Shown here one piece after another: positions 43,170 to 53,178 of a DNA stretch of 64,000 bases. Under the pieces are notes generated by a model. The model worked only from the letters and a program-made list of their open reading frames with translations, did not search any database and had not been told where the DNA came from. The stretch's first letter is position 1; the number at the start of each line of letters is the position of its first letter. Origin of the DNA: Acinetobacter vivianii (GTDB lineage: Bacteria > Pseudomonadota > Gammaproteobacteria > Pseudomonadales > Moraxellaceae); the NCBI RefSeq assembly GCF_014635885.1, contig NZ_BMDR01000005.1, positions 335,381 through 399,380 on the forward strand, written 5' to 3'. The position numbers were made by a program, and so were the translations under genes.

Positions 43170-43552
43170 TACACTGCATATTCCACAAGGATATTGAGCG
43201 GTACGTAGTGTAACACCGCATTGTGGCATGCATTGAGTTTGATCGGTGGCGCATGTCCAGCCTGATAGGCTTCCACCCAGCGCGTCACACAGATACACCA
43301 GAAATCACCCGGTTTAAGCCCAGGAAAACCGACTTCTGGTAACGGTGTGATCAGGTCATTGCCGACTTTTTGTGAAAAATTCAGAAATTCAGAAGTCATT
43401 TGCGCGCACATAGTGTGTTGACCTGAGTCAGTGACCGCCGTGTGACAAAAACCATTACGGAAGTATCCGGTCAGCGGATCATAACAACAGCTGGCTAAAG
43501 GTTCGCCAAGTACATTTAAACGATTAATTTTAGGATCTGGATGAATAGACAT
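43169..43552 (-). CDS. DUF2237-family protein
   Basis: This 127-residue protein is typical of DUF2237: NVLGEPLASCCYDPLTGYFRNGFC, SGQHTMCAQMTSEFLNFS, and GFPGLKPGDFWCICVTRW, with conserved Cys residues. Biochemical function is unknown. Its overlap with the yceF-like gene suggests that the pair is translated together. Confidence 0.9.
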   Translation of the reverse strand: MSIHPDPKINRLNVLGEPLASCCYDPLTGYFRNGFCHTAVTDSGQHTMCAQMTSEFLNFSQKVGNDLITPLPEVGFPGLKPGDFWCICVTRWVEAYQAGHAPPIKLNACHNAVLHYVPLNILVEYAV

Positions 43553-43692
43553 AATAATAATAAAGATCGGGTGACGCTGATTATCATAATCAAAAGTGAC
43601 GGCTTCGGCAGCTTTTCTGCAAAAAAACTCACCTTTATTTCAGAGAATCATTTAAAATTGTGCCGTTTTTAAAATCAACTAGAGAGCCATCC

Positions 43693-44880
43693 ATGAATTT
43701 TCAGCGCATGACTGATCTTGATTTAGCAGGAAAACGTGTCCTTATTCGTGAAGACTTAAACGTTCCTGTAAAAAATGGGGAAATTACCAGTGATGCACGT
43801 TTACGTGCTGCATTGCCAACCATTAAAGCTGCTTTGGAAAAAGGCGCGGCAGTAATGGTATTTTCTCATTTGGGTCGTCCTGTAGAAGGTGAGCCAAAAC
43901 CAGAACAATCACTTGCACCAGTTGCTGCTTATTTAAGCAAAGCTTTAGGTCAAGACGTTAAATTATTCACAGACTATTTAGATGGCGTGGACGTTGCAGC
44001 GGGTCAGGTCGTATTGCTTGAAAACGTGCGTTTCAACCACGGTGAAAAGAAGAATAACGAAGAACTTGCAAAAAAATATGCAGCGCTTTGTGACGTATTT
44101 GTTATGGATGCATTTGGTACAGCGCACCGTGCAGAAGCATCAACTGAAGGTGCAGCACGTTTTGCACCAATCGCAGCAGCAGGTCCATTGTTGGCTGCTG
44201 AATTAGATGCGCTTGGTCGTGCAATGCAAACTCCAGAAAAACCAATGGTGGCAATTGTTGCGGGTTCTAAAGTATCAACTAAACTTGATGTATTAAACTC
44301 ATTATCAACAATCTGCGATCAATTGATCGTTGGTGGTGGTATTGCCAATACTTTCCTTGCGGCAGCGGGTTATAACGTTGGTAAATCACTTTACGAAGCT
44401 GACTTGGTTGAAACAGCAAAACAAATTGCTGCAAAAGTGAGTGTGCCATTACCAACTGATGTTGTGGTTGCAGATGCAAGCCAAATCAACTTTGAAGACT
44501 TCTTGGGTTCATTGGCAAACGCACAAGCTGTTGTGAAAAATGTTGCTGATGTGACTGATACTGATATGATTCTGGATGTTGGTCCTGAAACGGCTAAAGC
44601 ATTTGCAGAGATCTTAAAAACTTCAAAAACTATTCTTTGGAATGGCCCAGTAGGCGTATTTGAAGTAGATCAATTCGGTGAAGGTACTAAGGCACTTTCT
44701 TTGGCGATTGCTGAATCTGCTGGTTTCTCGATTGCAGGTGGTGGTGATACATTGGCTGCGATTGATAAATATGAAGTTGCTGACCAAATTGGCTATATCT
44801 CAACGGGTGGTGGTGCCTTCCTTGAGTTTGTAGAAGGTAAGACTTTACCTGCGGTTGCAGCTTTACTTGAACGTGCTTAA
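43693..44880 (+). CDS. pgk: Phosphoglycerate kinase
   Basis: Pgk interconverts 1,3-bisphosphoglycerate and ADP with 3-phosphoglycerate and ATP. From ATG 43693 it has 395 residues, the usual bacterial length. The signature [17 protein letters not shown], the substrate loop FSHLGRP, and the nucleotide-binding GGGDTLAA in the C-domain are present. It is single-gene, with its own terminator. Confidence 0.97.
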   Translation: MNFQRMTDLDLAGKRVLIREDLNVPVKNGEITSDARLRAALPTIKAALEKGAAVMVFSHLGRPVEGEPKPEQSLAPVAAYLSKALGQDVKLFTDYLDGVDVAAGQVVLLENVRFNHGEKKNNEELAKKYAALCDVFVMDAFGTAHRAEASTEGAARFAPIAAAGPLLAAELDALGRAMQTPEKPMVAIVAGSKVSTKLDVLNSLSTICDQLIVGGGIANTFLAAAGYNVGKSLYEADLVETAKQIAAKVSVPLPTDVVVADASQINFEDFLGSLANAQAVVKNVADVTDTDMILDVGPETAKAFAEILKTSKTILWNGPVGVFEVDQFGEGTKALSLAIAESAGFSIAGGGDTLAAIDKYEVADQIGYISTGGGAFLEFVEGKTLPAVAALLERA

Positions 44881-44915
44881 TCAAGATTTAACCTTTTGAT
44901 TAGTCACGAAAATAT

Positions 44916-44946
44916 AAAAAAGAGTCGATTTAAATCGGCTCTTTTT
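44916..44946 (+). terminator. Intrinsic terminator after pgk
   Basis: AAAGAGTCGATTT pairs with AAATCGGCTCTTT (one T-G pair) and is followed by Ts. Confidence 0.9.
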
Positions 44947-45033
44947 ACTTTTGTACAACGTTGTAGTCATTAAAGTGTCATATATCTGAAATATGCTTGT
45001 CACAAGTTAACCAAGTTACTGTGGAAAGCCGTG

Positions 45034-45264
45034 ATGAAATTTAAATTAACCCTTGCCGCGCTAATCATTGCTCCAATCATGCTGACTGCATGTGCAAAGA
45101 AAGAAGAAGCGAAGAATGTTGAACAGCAAGATCAGGCTGCTTCTGCTGCTGTAGCAACTCAAACGACTCCAGAGCAACAAGCTGCAATTGATGCAATCGA
45201 TAAACCGAATTTAGATGAACATAATACTGATGTTGCAGAGGTTGCTGCGAGCGAAGCTCACTAA
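45034..45264 (+). CDS. Small lipoprotein, hypothetical
   Basis: A 76-residue predicted lipoprotein. Signal peptide LTLAALIIAPIMLTAC ends in the lipobox LTAC. The mature part is short, polar, Ala/Gln/Glu-rich and probably disordered (EQQDQAASAAVATQTTPEQQAAIDAIDKPN). The start ATG 45034 follows an in-frame GTG by one codon. No function can be assigned. A bidirectional terminator separates it from the converging lipoprotein gene. Confidence 0.8.
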   Translation: MKFKLTLAALIIAPIMLTACAKKEEAKNVEQQDQAASAAVATQTTPEQQAAIDAIDKPNLDEHNTDVAEVAASEAH

Positions 45265-45277
45265 GCAATCCAGAAAA

Positions 45278-45307
45278 TAAAAGCCGATGTAGAAACATCG
45301 GCTTTTT
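45278..45307. terminator. Bidirectional terminator
   Basis: AAGCCGATGT-AGAA-ACATCGGCTT is flanked by an A-tract and T6 between two converging lipoprotein genes. Confidence 0.93.
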
Positions 45308-45312
45308 TGTTT

Positions 45313-45696
45313 TTAAGCGTTGGCTTTGCAATAGAAGGTGAGAGTGGTCTGGTAATCATCATCTTTGGCTAAAGAAGCATTTTTACCTGTAATGGTACCA
45401 ATCACACCTGCGGCAGCTTCAACCATCTTGCCCGTCTGTTCATCTACAACACCTTTCAGTACACCTTGATAAGCTGTTTTTTCATCGACAACAACAGGCG
45501 AGGTATTGCGAGTACAGGTTTTTTGGGCAGCGCTAATCGCATTATTTTTAGCGATCAAATTTGTTTTACCAATACCCGTTACTTCATATTGATTATTTTC
45601 TTTTTGAATCGCTAATGTGTTGGTCGGGGTAGATGCACATGCAGTCAGACCCAATGCCAAGCCGCCAAGTAAACTCATGATGAAGGTTTTTTTCAT
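45313..45696 (-). CDS. Predicted lipoprotein, hypothetical
   Basis: 127 residues with signal peptide MSLLGGLALGLTAC and lipobox LTAC. The mature protein has a beta/alpha pattern (YEVTGIGKTNLIAKNNAISAAQKTC) and two further Cys. A Gly/Ala-rich middle stretch (VEAAAGVIGTITGK) could lie against a membrane. Not recognised beyond a lipoprotein. It is convergent with the smaller lipoprotein gene and has 254 bases of upstream non-coding DNA. Confidence 0.8.
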   Translation of the reverse strand: MKKTFIMSLLGGLALGLTACASTPTNTLAIQKENNQYEVTGIGKTNLIAKNNAISAAQKTCTRNTSPVVVDEKTAYQGVLKGVVDEQTGKMVEAAAGVIGTITGKNASLAKDDDYQTTLTFYCKANA

Positions 45697-45950
45697 TGCT
45701 TGTTCTCAAGTGGTTACGTAATCATATTATTTGAACATATAATTTTTGAGTGCTTTGGCAGGTTATGTACAGTTTGTGCAGAGACTCTGTTAATTTTGTC
45801 AAATGAATGATGAGCTTAGCAATGATGATATTTTCATTTACTGACAAAAAAGCAATATAAGCAGCAGAGACAAGCATGAATTAGGCATAGTGGAAATCAT
45901 TCAGATTATGCTAATCTAGCGCCATCCTTGTGTTAGTTAGATTCATTTCA
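45697..45950. other. Divergent intergenic region
   Basis: About 250 bases between the starts of the lipoprotein and nitroreductase genes. It must contain both promoters. I see no strong dyad, RNA gene or open frame in it. Confidence 0.4.
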
Positions 45951-46529
45951 ATGACGGACTCAAATATAGAGACAATTCATCAAAATATTCATCAACGTCA
46001 ATCTATTGGTCAACTTATTGAGCCAGCGCCAAATACAGAACAACTCGAAAAAGCAGTACAAGCGGCGTTGACCGCGCCAGATCATCATCGTTTAAAACCA
46101 ACCCGTTTTGTGATCGTTACACCTGAGCAACGTGCTGCTTTTGGTGAGAATCTTGCTAAAGCTTTGGCAGACCTCGGAGAAACAGAGCCTGCCCAGCTTG
46201 ATCGGGTGAAGCAGCATCCATTCCGTGCGCCGTTGCTGGTTTTAGCCTTAACGACCCTTCAAGATCATCCCAAAGTACCGCACTTTGAGCAGATCCTGAG
46301 CACGGGTGCAGCGATTCAGAATTTCTTGTTATCTTTACAGGCACAAGGGTTCGCAACCATGTGGCGTTCAGGTGCTGTGGTTGAGTCAAACTGGTTAAAA
46401 CAACAGTTAGGTTTAAAAGAGCAAGATTTGATTTCAGGTATTATTTATATAGGAACTGCGGCAAAGGCGATTGCTCCGCGTGCAGAAATAAACAGTCAGG
46501 ATTTTGTCAAAGTGTGGCAAGCAAACTAA
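45951..46529 (+). CDS. Nitroreductase-family protein (YdjA-like)
   Basis: About 192 residues of the FMN-dependent nitroreductase fold. The start is ATG 45951. IHQRQSIGQLIEPAPNTEQLEKAVQAALTAPDHHRLKPTRFVIV matches the FMN-binding N-terminus of YdjA-type proteins, and GAAIQNFLLSLQAQGFATMWRSGA the dimer-side helix. It is among the smallest nitroreductases and its natural substrate is unknown. gpsA follows after 47 bases. Confidence 0.88.
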   Translation: MTDSNIETIHQNIHQRQSIGQLIEPAPNTEQLEKAVQAALTAPDHHRLKPTRFVIVTPEQRAAFGENLAKALADLGETEPAQLDRVKQHPFRAPLLVLALTTLQDHPKVPHFEQILSTGAAIQNFLLSLQAQGFATMWRSGAVVESNWLKQQLGLKEQDLISGIIYIGTAAKAIAPRAEINSQDFVKVWQAN

Positions 46530-46576
46530 GCTCGGTTTGTAATGATTAAAGAAAGAAATAGGTTTCAGGATAAAAA

Positions 46577-47650
46577 ATGACAGAGTTAAAATTTAGCGAT
46601 TTAGTTGAACCCGTGGCTGTAGATCAAAAAACAGCATTAAGAATTACAGTATTGGGTGGTGGTAGTTTTGGTACAGCCATGGCTAATCTAGCTGTGCGTA
46701 ATGGTTGCGATACCATGATCTGGATTCGTGATGCTGCGGTGGCGGAAGAAATCAATCAAACTCACGTCAATAAACGCTACTTGCCTGATTTTACCTTGGA
46801 ACCTGCGTTGCGTGCAGTCGCTGATTTAGAACTAGCGGTACGTGATCGTGACATTATTCTGGTGGCGATTCCGAGTCATTCATTTCGTGATGTATTAAAG
46901 CAGATTGCACCATTTATTACCTCTCAAGCGGTGGTTTCATTAACCAAAGGGATTGAGGCTAAAACCTTCAGTTTCATGAGTGATATCATTCGTACAGAAT
47001 TACCAGAAGTACCATACGGTGTGTTATCGGGTCCAAACCTTGCCAAAGAAATTATGGCGGGGATGCCATCAGGCACTGTAATTGCCAGTGATTCTGAACT
47101 GGTTCGCTATGCAGTTCAGCACGCGTTACACAGCGCCTTATTCCGCGTGTTTGGTAGCGATGATGTACATGGTGTGGAATTGGGCGGTGCACTGAAAAAT
47201 ATCTATGCCGTGGCGATGGGGATGGGTGATGCGTACAAGATTGGTGAAAATACCAAGAGTATGATCTTGACGCGTGCTTTGGCTGAGATGAGCCGATTTG
47301 CGGTAAAGCAGGGCGCGAATCCTTTGACATTCTTAGGCTTATCGGGTGTCGGTGATTTATTTGCGACCTGTAATAGTCCGTTGAGCCGTAACTATCAGAT
47401 TGGTTTTGCTCTAGGTTCAGGTAAAACGCTGGATCAGGCGACCAAAGAACTGGGACAGACCGCTGAAGGGATTAATACCATTGTGCAGGTGCGTACCAAA
47501 GCACAAGAGCTGGATGTGTATATGCCAATTACCAATGCACTGTATGAAGTGATTTTTGAAGGTGCACCGCCAATGAATATTGCGTTGTCTTTAATGAAAA
47601 ATGGTCATCGTAGTGATGTTGAGTTTGTTTTACCTCATCATGAAGTCTAA
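46577..47650 (+). CDS. gpsA: Glycerol-3-phosphate dehydrogenase [NAD(P)+]
   Basis: GpsA reduces dihydroxyacetone phosphate to sn-glycerol 3-phosphate for phospholipid synthesis. The 357-residue protein has the Rossmann motif VLGGGSFGTAMANLA, the SLTKGIE and GVLSGPNLAKEI blocks, and the catalytic-lysine region GGALKNIYAVAMGMGDA. The first 23 residues before LRITVLGGG are a short extension. The gene leads the run gpsA-sixA-gspL-gspM. Confidence 0.96.
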   Translation: MTELKFSDLVEPVAVDQKTALRITVLGGGSFGTAMANLAVRNGCDTMIWIRDAAVAEEINQTHVNKRYLPDFTLEPALRAVADLELAVRDRDIILVAIPSHSFRDVLKQIAPFITSQAVVSLTKGIEAKTFSFMSDIIRTELPEVPYGVLSGPNLAKEIMAGMPSGTVIASDSELVRYAVQHALHSALFRVFGSDDVHGVELGGALKNIYAVAMGMGDAYKIGENTKSMILTRALAEMSRFAVKQGANPLTFLGLSGVGDLFATCNSPLSRNYQIGFALGSGKTLDQATKELGQTAEGINTIVQVRTKAQELDVYMPITNALYEVIFEGAPPMNIALSLMKNGHRSDVEFVLPHHEV

Positions 47651-47707
47651 TCAAAAAACTGTCATCTATTCGCGTTATGATACAGCTATAAAAAATAAGG
47701 TCGTTTT

Positions 47708-48163
47708 ATGCAGTTAACTTTAGTTCGTCACGGTGAAGCGTCTCCAGCCATCAATGGAAACGATATGCAACGCCCATTAACCCAGCGTGGACATCAGCAA
47801 GCAGAGCAAACTGGGCAGTTTTTAAAAGATGTGATTCAGCCTGAGATCTTTGTGGTGAGCCCTTTATTGCGTGCTCAGGAAACTTTGGCCCATATCAAAG
47901 CACATTTTCACGGCATTCCAGTTCTGATTTGCGATAAGATCAAACCAGATGATGATGCCAAAGATGCAATTGAATGGTTGTCAAAATTACCGTACGAGTC
48001 AATTGCGGTGGTGTGTCATATGAATGTTGTGGCACATATTGCTGAACAGTTGACCCATGAGAACTTTAATCCATTTGCATTGGCAGAAGCCCGTATTTAT
48101 GATCAAGCTGTGATCGCGAATGGATTATCGACACAAAAGAATCGTTTTACGCCAACACTATAA
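47708..48163 (+). CDS. sixA: Phosphohistidine phosphatase SixA
   Basis: SixA is a small histidine phosphatase that in E. coli dephosphorylates histidine phosphotransfer proteins (ArcB HPt, nitrogen-PTS). The 151-residue length is typical. The nucleophile motif is LVRHGEAS, the second Arg is in VVSPLLRAQET, and the second His in VVCHMNVV. It lies between gpsA and gspL. Confidence 0.9.
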   Translation: MQLTLVRHGEASPAINGNDMQRPLTQRGHQQAEQTGQFLKDVIQPEIFVVSPLLRAQETLAHIKAHFHGIPVLICDKIKPDDDAKDAIEWLSKLPYESIAVVCHMNVVAHIAEQLTHENFNPFALAEARIYDQAVIANGLSTQKNRFTPTL

Positions 48164-48203
48164 TTTTTATATATCCGCGTTAGGATAAGGGTACTGAACA
48201 CCG

Positions 48204-49343
48204 ATGCTGTATTTATGGATGCCCGAAACCAATGGAACATGGTATTGGTCGGCTGGGGAAAACTGGTTGCAAGCCAATAGTCTTGAGCAATTGATTCAAG
48301 ACTTGCAAGAGCACAATGGAAAAGAAGCGGTGGTTTATTTTCCAAGCCGTAATGCTCAGATGTTGCAACAAGCAATGACAAAGGTACATTACAAACAATT
48401 GGGACAAGAGGGGATTAAATATCTCCTCGAAGAGTTTGTAACCTTACCGATTGATCAAATGAAAGTGGTACATTATTTTCATCAGGATCAAGTCAATATT
48501 CTAGGTGTAGCACAGTCAACCATTGAAACCTGGCAGCATGCACTCAGTTTGTTACCTGTCCAGATTAGCGCGTTCTTACCTGACTTTTTGATTTTGCCTG
48601 AGCCAGAGCAACATGAAGTTGTGCTGGTCAATCTCTATGATCATTTACTGGTTAGAGAAGATGCATGGCTAGGCAACTCGGTGGATGATCTCGGCTTATT
48701 TCTTGAGTTCCAGCCACGTGAAACACAATTTAAGTTTGCCAATTTAAATGCTGCCCAGATGGACAGTCTGGCTACGGCATCGAGTAAAGATCAGCGTACA
48801 GAATTCAGTTATCAATTTCAGCCACTGTTAAAAGCAAAACAGCATCCCTTTAATGTTTTGCCGAAGTCAAAAAATGCAGAAACCCAATGGTCGGGCTACT
48901 GGAAAGCTGCCGCAGCAGTACTTTTGGCTGTGATCGTGGTGCAATTGAGTTACGATACCTTACGCTGGTCGAAACTGAAAAAAGTCGCCGATCAGACGGC
49001 TGTTCAAGCTATTGACCAATACAAATACTGGTTCGGCGAAAATATCAGGGTGACTGAACAAAACATTAAGAGCCAGTTTGAAAGCCAGTTGCGTATGAGT
49101 CAGCTTGGCGATACGCAGGCACTTTCACTGTTGAGTCGTGTTGGGCCAATCCTGATGCAAAAACAGATTGTGGCTCAGCAAGTCAGCTACGATGCTTCAA
49201 CGCTCGCCATGTCACTAAAAGCAAAATCGGCGGATGATTTACAAGGACTGACCCAACAATTAAATCAGCAGGGTTTTCAGGCTGAGTTAGGCAATGTTCA
49301 GGCGGACAGTGTGGGCGCAATCGGGGTGGTAAAAGTAAAATAA
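48204..49343 (+). CDS. gspL: Type II secretion system protein GspL
   Basis: GspL is the bitopic inner-membrane protein that links the GspE ATPase to the pseudopilus assembly platform. The 379-residue protein has an actin-like cytoplasmic domain (about 1-230), one membrane helix (AAAAVLLAVIVVQLSYDTL, near 235) and a periplasmic ferredoxin-like domain. It overlaps gspM by one base (TAATG). Other gsp genes are not in this window, which fits the scattered type II system of Acinetobacter. Confidence 0.9.
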   Translation: MLYLWMPETNGTWYWSAGENWLQANSLEQLIQDLQEHNGKEAVVYFPSRNAQMLQQAMTKVHYKQLGQEGIKYLLEEFVTLPIDQMKVVHYFHQDQVNILGVAQSTIETWQHALSLLPVQISAFLPDFLILPEPEQHEVVLVNLYDHLLVREDAWLGNSVDDLGLFLEFQPRETQFKFANLNAAQMDSLATASSKDQRTEFSYQFQPLLKAKQHPFNVLPKSKNAETQWSGYWKAAAAVLLAVIVVQLSYDTLRWSKLKKVADQTAVQAIDQYKYWFGENIRVTEQNIKSQFESQLRMSQLGDTQALSLLSRVGPILMQKQIVAQQVSYDASTLAMSLKAKSADDLQGLTQQLNQQGFQAELGNVQADSVGAIGVVKVK

Positions 49344-49822
49344 TGAAAGCACTAACACGTTTACAAAACAGCTTCGACCAGAAAGTTGAAGCACTCAATG
49401 AATATCTGCAAAGTTTATCTGTGCGTGAACGCGTGATGGTTATTTTTACGACCATTTTTGTGATTGTCACGGTGATCGGTTATTCCTTGTGGATAATGCA
49501 TGCTTTAGCCGATCAGCAGCAAAAACGCTTAAATGAGCTCAAAGATCTGACTGTTTGGATGCAGAGCAATGCAGCCACCATGAAACCTGCCAATGATCTG
49601 TCACTGACGGCTGCGGACAAGATTCAGCGGACGGCACAACAGCAGGGCTTGGCTGTATCCTCTCAGCAAAATGGCGAACAGATTCAACTGGTGGCAGAAC
49701 ATCAGAATTATGCTGTTTTAGCTAACTTTTTAATGCAATTGTCGCAAATGGGGATTAGCATTCAAAAAATGGATATGGTGTCAAACAATAATCAGATTAA
49801 ATTAACTGCAACAGTACAGTAA
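49343..49822 (+). CDS. gspM: Type II secretion system protein GspM
   Basis: GspM partners GspL in the inner-membrane platform. The 159-residue protein has a short cytoplasmic N-terminus (YLQSLSVRERVMV), one membrane helix (IFTTIFVIVTVIGYSLWIM), and a small periplasmic domain ending NNNQIKLTATVQ. The SxRER-type motif before the helix is typical. It is translationally coupled to gspL. Confidence 0.9.
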   Translation: MKALTRLQNSFDQKVEALNEYLQSLSVRERVMVIFTTIFVIVTVIGYSLWIMHALADQQQKRLNELKDLTVWMQSNAATMKPANDLSLTAADKIQRTAQQQGLAVSSQQNGEQIQLVAEHQNYAVLANFLMQLSQMGISIQKMDMVSNNNQIKLTATVQ

Positions 49823-49911
49823 GCCATTAAAAACCCTATGTCAGGCATGGCGTTTTGATACGCCTATGCCTATAATATGCCTACTTGAAAAAACAGTAGA
49901 CTGTGATTGGT

Positions 49912-50919
49912 ATGTTATATTCATTGGCTCGCCCTTTGTTGTTTACTTTAGCGCCAGAGCGTGCACATGAACTTACACTTTCTATGCTGGATAAAGCCCA
50001 TAAAATTGGCTTGATGCATCAGAAAGTAGCAGCGAAACCTGTGACATGTATGGGAATTGAATTCCCAAATCCTGTGGGTCTTGCTGCCGGTTTAGATAAA
50101 AATGGTGCGCATATTGATGCTTTAGCAGCACTAGGCTTCGGTTTTATCGAAATTGGAACCATTACGCCACGTCCACAAGCAGGTAATCCTCAACCGCGTT
50201 TATTCCGTATTCCTCAGGCAAAAGCCATTATTAACCGTATGGGCTTTAATAATGATGGCGTAGATAAACTGATTGAGAATGTCAAAGCATCAAAATTTAA
50301 AGGTGTTCTCGGAATTAATATTGGTAAAAATGCCGATACGCCTGTTGAAGATGCAGTTTCTGATTATCTGATCTGCCTAGAAAAAGTTTATAATTACGCT
50401 TCTTATATTGCGGTTAATATTTCATCTCCAAATACCAAAAACTTACGTAGTTTACAAAGTGGCGATGCACTAACAGAGTTGTTACAAACATTAAAAGATC
50501 GTCAACTAGAACTGGCAAAACAATATAATCATTATGTTCCTCTTGTGCTCAAAGTTGCACCAGATTTAACCACTGAAGATATTGATTTTATTGCAGCACA
50601 ATTATTGCAATTCAAGATTGATGGTCTCATCGTGACCAATACCACGCTTGGCCGTGAAGGTGTCGAAAACCTTGAAAACGGAAATGAAGCGGGTGGCTTG
50701 TCTGGTGCGCCTGTATTTGAGAAAAGTACCGAATGTTTACGCCAGTTTGCGAAAGTACTCGCGGGTCAGATTCCTTTGATCGGCGTCGGTGGTATTTTGG
50801 CAGGTGAGCATGCGGTTGCGAAACAACAGGCAGGAGCGAGTCTCGTTCAGGTGTATAGCGGACTGATTTATACAGGCCCAACCCTAATCAAAGATTGTGT
50901 TAATGCGATGACATTGTGA
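49912..50919 (+). CDS. pyrD: Dihydroorotate dehydrogenase (quinone), class 2
   Basis: PyrD oxidises dihydroorotate to orotate in pyrimidine synthesis and passes electrons to ubiquinone at the inner membrane. From ATG 49912 ([21 protein letters not shown], the membrane-associating N-terminal helices) it has 335 residues. The FMN-domain motifs [44 protein letters not shown] (with the catalytic Ser) and IGVGGI are present. One base separates its stop from cvpA. Confidence 0.97.
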   Translation: MLYSLARPLLFTLAPERAHELTLSMLDKAHKIGLMHQKVAAKPVTCMGIEFPNPVGLAAGLDKNGAHIDALAALGFGFIEIGTITPRPQAGNPQPRLFRIPQAKAIINRMGFNNDGVDKLIENVKASKFKGVLGINIGKNADTPVEDAVSDYLICLEKVYNYASYIAVNISSPNTKNLRSLQSGDALTELLQTLKDRQLELAKQYNHYVPLVLKVAPDLTTEDIDFIAAQLLQFKIDGLIVTNTTLGREGVENLENGNEAGGLSGAPVFEKSTECLRQFAKVLAGQIPLIGVGGILAGEHAVAKQQAGASLVQVYSGLIYTGPTLIKDCVNAMTL

Positions 50920-50920
50920 A

Positions 50921-51514
50921 ATGAACACGCTTGATATCATTATTCTGGTCATCTTGCTCATTGGAGGGCTGAACGGTTTGCGCCAAGGATTTATTAAAGC
51001 CTTTGCGAACTTGATCGGATGGATATTTGCATTGATCATTGGAGCAAAATACGCGGTGGTATTGGCACCTGCAATGAGCAGTCTGAGCCAAGACCCCGTT
51101 GTGCAAAAAATTGCTGCTTTTGCTTTTATCGTATTGATCATCGTGGTATGTACCTGGATTGTTTCGGCATTACTCAATGGGCTCTTGAAAAGTTTAAAAC
51201 TGGGCCCATTAAATCGTTTAGCAGGTGGTGCTTTTGGTTCTCTTAAAGGACTCTTGATTGTGCTGATCACCATGCAGGGTCTCGGGCCATGGGTAGAAAG
51301 CTCACCGCACTGGAAACAGTCTAAATTCGTACAAATTTTATTACCTTACGCACCTTTGGCAACTGAAATGTCCAAAGATGCGGCAAATCAAGCTTTACAT
51401 CAAATGACATCCGAAGGTGCGTTGTTACATCGCCCTTCACCAGAAATGGACGAATCAGAACGTGCAGCTGTCACAGACCGTTCTGATCATTCGACGAAAA
51501 ATCCTTTTTATTAA
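50921..51514 (+). CDS. cvpA: CvpA-family inner-membrane protein
   Basis: CvpA is a four-helix inner-membrane protein needed for colicin V production in E. coli and for envelope stress tolerance; its molecular role is unclear. The 197-residue protein begins with the family motif DIIILVILLIGGLNGLRQGFIKAFANLIGW and has membrane helices to about residue 125, followed by a polar tail. It is directly upstream of purF, as in many Gammaproteobacteria. Confidence 0.92.
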   Translation: MNTLDIIILVILLIGGLNGLRQGFIKAFANLIGWIFALIIGAKYAVVLAPAMSSLSQDPVVQKIAAFAFIVLIIVVCTWIVSALLNGLLKSLKLGPLNRLAGGAFGSLKGLLIVLITMQGLGPWVESSPHWKQSKFVQILLPYAPLATEMSKDAANQALHQMTSEGALLHRPSPEMDESERAAVTDRSDHSTKNPFY

Positions 51515-51538
51515 TCGCTAGCTTGTCGCGAGGTTGCT

Positions 51539-53077
51539 ATGTGTGGAGTTGTTGGGATAGCCGGTAAATCACCAGTGAACCAAATGTTATTTGATGCCTT
51601 AACGATGCTGCAACATCGAGGACAGGATGCCGCAGGAATCGTAACCTGCCACCAAGGGCGTTTATTTCTCCGCAAAGATAACGGTATGGTACGCGATGTA
51701 TTCCATACCCGTCATATGCGTGCATTGCTTGGGAACTACGGGATTGGACATGTGCGTTACCCAACTGCCGGTTCATCAAGCAGTGCTGAAGCGCAGCCGT
51801 TCTATGTAAACTCTCCGTACGGGATTACCCTTGCACACAATGGTAACCTGACCAATGCCGCAGAAATTCATGATGACCTGTTTAAAACAGATTTACGTCA
51901 CATGAATACGGATTCCGATTCAGAAGTTCTGCTCAATGTCTTTGCGCATGAATTACAGAAGATTCGTACCTTAAATCCAACACCAGACGATATTTTCCAC
52001 ACAGTTTCTCGCGTACATGAACGTTGTAAAGGCGCTTATGGCGTGGTTGCCATGATCACAGGCCACGGCTTGGTCGGTTTCCGTGATCCGAATGGTATTC
52101 GTCCTCTGGTGTATGGTTCTCGCGAAACTGAACAAGGGACTGAATATATTATCGCTTCTGAGTCGGTTGCGATTACCGCACTAGGTTTTAAGGTAGAGCG
52201 TGATATTGCGCCTGGCGAAGCTATTTTCATTGATGAGAATGGACAGCTGTTTAGCAAACAATGCGCTGCAAATCCTGAATATCGCCCATGTATTTTCGAA
52301 TATGTATATTTTGCTCGTCCAGATGCAACGATTGATGGTATTTCAGTGTATAAAGCCCGTTTAAAAATGGGTGAGAAGCTGGCGTATAAGATTTTGAAAG
52401 AATGGGGTGAGGAGCACGATATTGATGTTGTGATTCCAATTCCAGATACCAGCCGTACCTCTGCTTTAGAATTGGCAAATATTTTGGGTGTGAAATTCCG
52501 TGAAGGTTTTATGAAAAACCGTTATATCGGACGTACCTTTATTATGCCGGGTCAGCAACAACGTAAAAAATCAGTTCGTCAAAAATTGAACCCTGTAGAG
52601 CTTGAGTTTAAAGACAAGAATGTTCTATTGGTCGATGACTCGATTGTACGTGGTACCACATGTAATGAAATTATCCAGATGGCACGCGATTCTGGTGCGA
52701 AGAAAGTATTCTTTGCTTCAGCTGCGCCAATGGTGAAATATCCAAATGTGTATGGTATTGATATGCCTGCGAAGGCTGAACTGATTGCATCAGGCCGTAC
52801 AGTTGAAGAAATCCGTGAAAATATTGGTGCAGACCGTTTGGTTTTCCAAGACTTGGAAGATTTGAAAAATGCGGTTCGTACCAGCAAAGTGCCAGATTTA
52901 ACTGAGTTTGATTGTTCAGTGTTTGATGGTATTTATGTGGCGGGTGGAATTGACAAGGATTACCTTGATAAACTCGAGCAAAAACGTAGCGACTCTGCAA
53001 AAAATAAACTAGATAGCTATATCGATGTGAATATTGATGCCGCTTCGGTTGATTTAACTGGAATCAAAGAAGAGTAA
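51539..53077 (+). CDS. purF: Amidophosphoribosyltransferase
   Basis: PurF makes 5-phosphoribosylamine from PRPP and glutamine, the first step of purine synthesis. The 512-residue protein starts MCGVVGIAG, so the catalytic Cys becomes the N-terminus after Met removal; there is no propeptide. The Ntn glutaminase half is followed by the PRPP-binding loop [13 protein letters not shown]. The terminator after it closes the pyrD-cvpA-purF run. Confidence 0.97.
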   Translation: MCGVVGIAGKSPVNQMLFDALTMLQHRGQDAAGIVTCHQGRLFLRKDNGMVRDVFHTRHMRALLGNYGIGHVRYPTAGSSSSAEAQPFYVNSPYGITLAHNGNLTNAAEIHDDLFKTDLRHMNTDSDSEVLLNVFAHELQKIRTLNPTPDDIFHTVSRVHERCKGAYGVVAMITGHGLVGFRDPNGIRPLVYGSRETEQGTEYIIASESVAITALGFKVERDIAPGEAIFIDENGQLFSKQCAANPEYRPCIFEYVYFARPDATIDGISVYKARLKMGEKLAYKILKEWGEEHDIDVVIPIPDTSRTSALELANILGVKFREGFMKNRYIGRTFIMPGQQQRKKSVRQKLNPVELEFKDKNVLLVDDSIVRGTTCNEIIQMARDSGAKKVFFASAAPMVKYPNVYGIDMPAKAELIASGRTVEEIRENIGADRLVFQDLEDLKNAVRTSKVPDLTEFDCSVFDGIYVAGGIDKDYLDKLEQKRSDSAKNKLDSYIDVNIDAASVDLTGIKEE

Positions 53078-53093
53078 TCATCTTAATCTATAG

Positions 53094-53118
53094 AAAAGCG
53101 GGAATTTCCCGCTTTTTT
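53094..53118 (+). terminator. Intrinsic terminator after purF
   Basis: AAAAGCGGGA-ATT-TCCCGCTTTT is followed by extra Ts. Confidence 0.93.
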
Positions 53119-53178
53119 ATTTTATGATAACGGATACGGAAGTCCTAAACAGAAACAATGTAATCAGGAAAATTTACA

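Noticed and set aside
44279..44884. Gln/His-rich minus-strand frames opposite pgk
   Set aside because: Low-complexity antisense readings of Ala- and Val-rich codons in a core enzyme.
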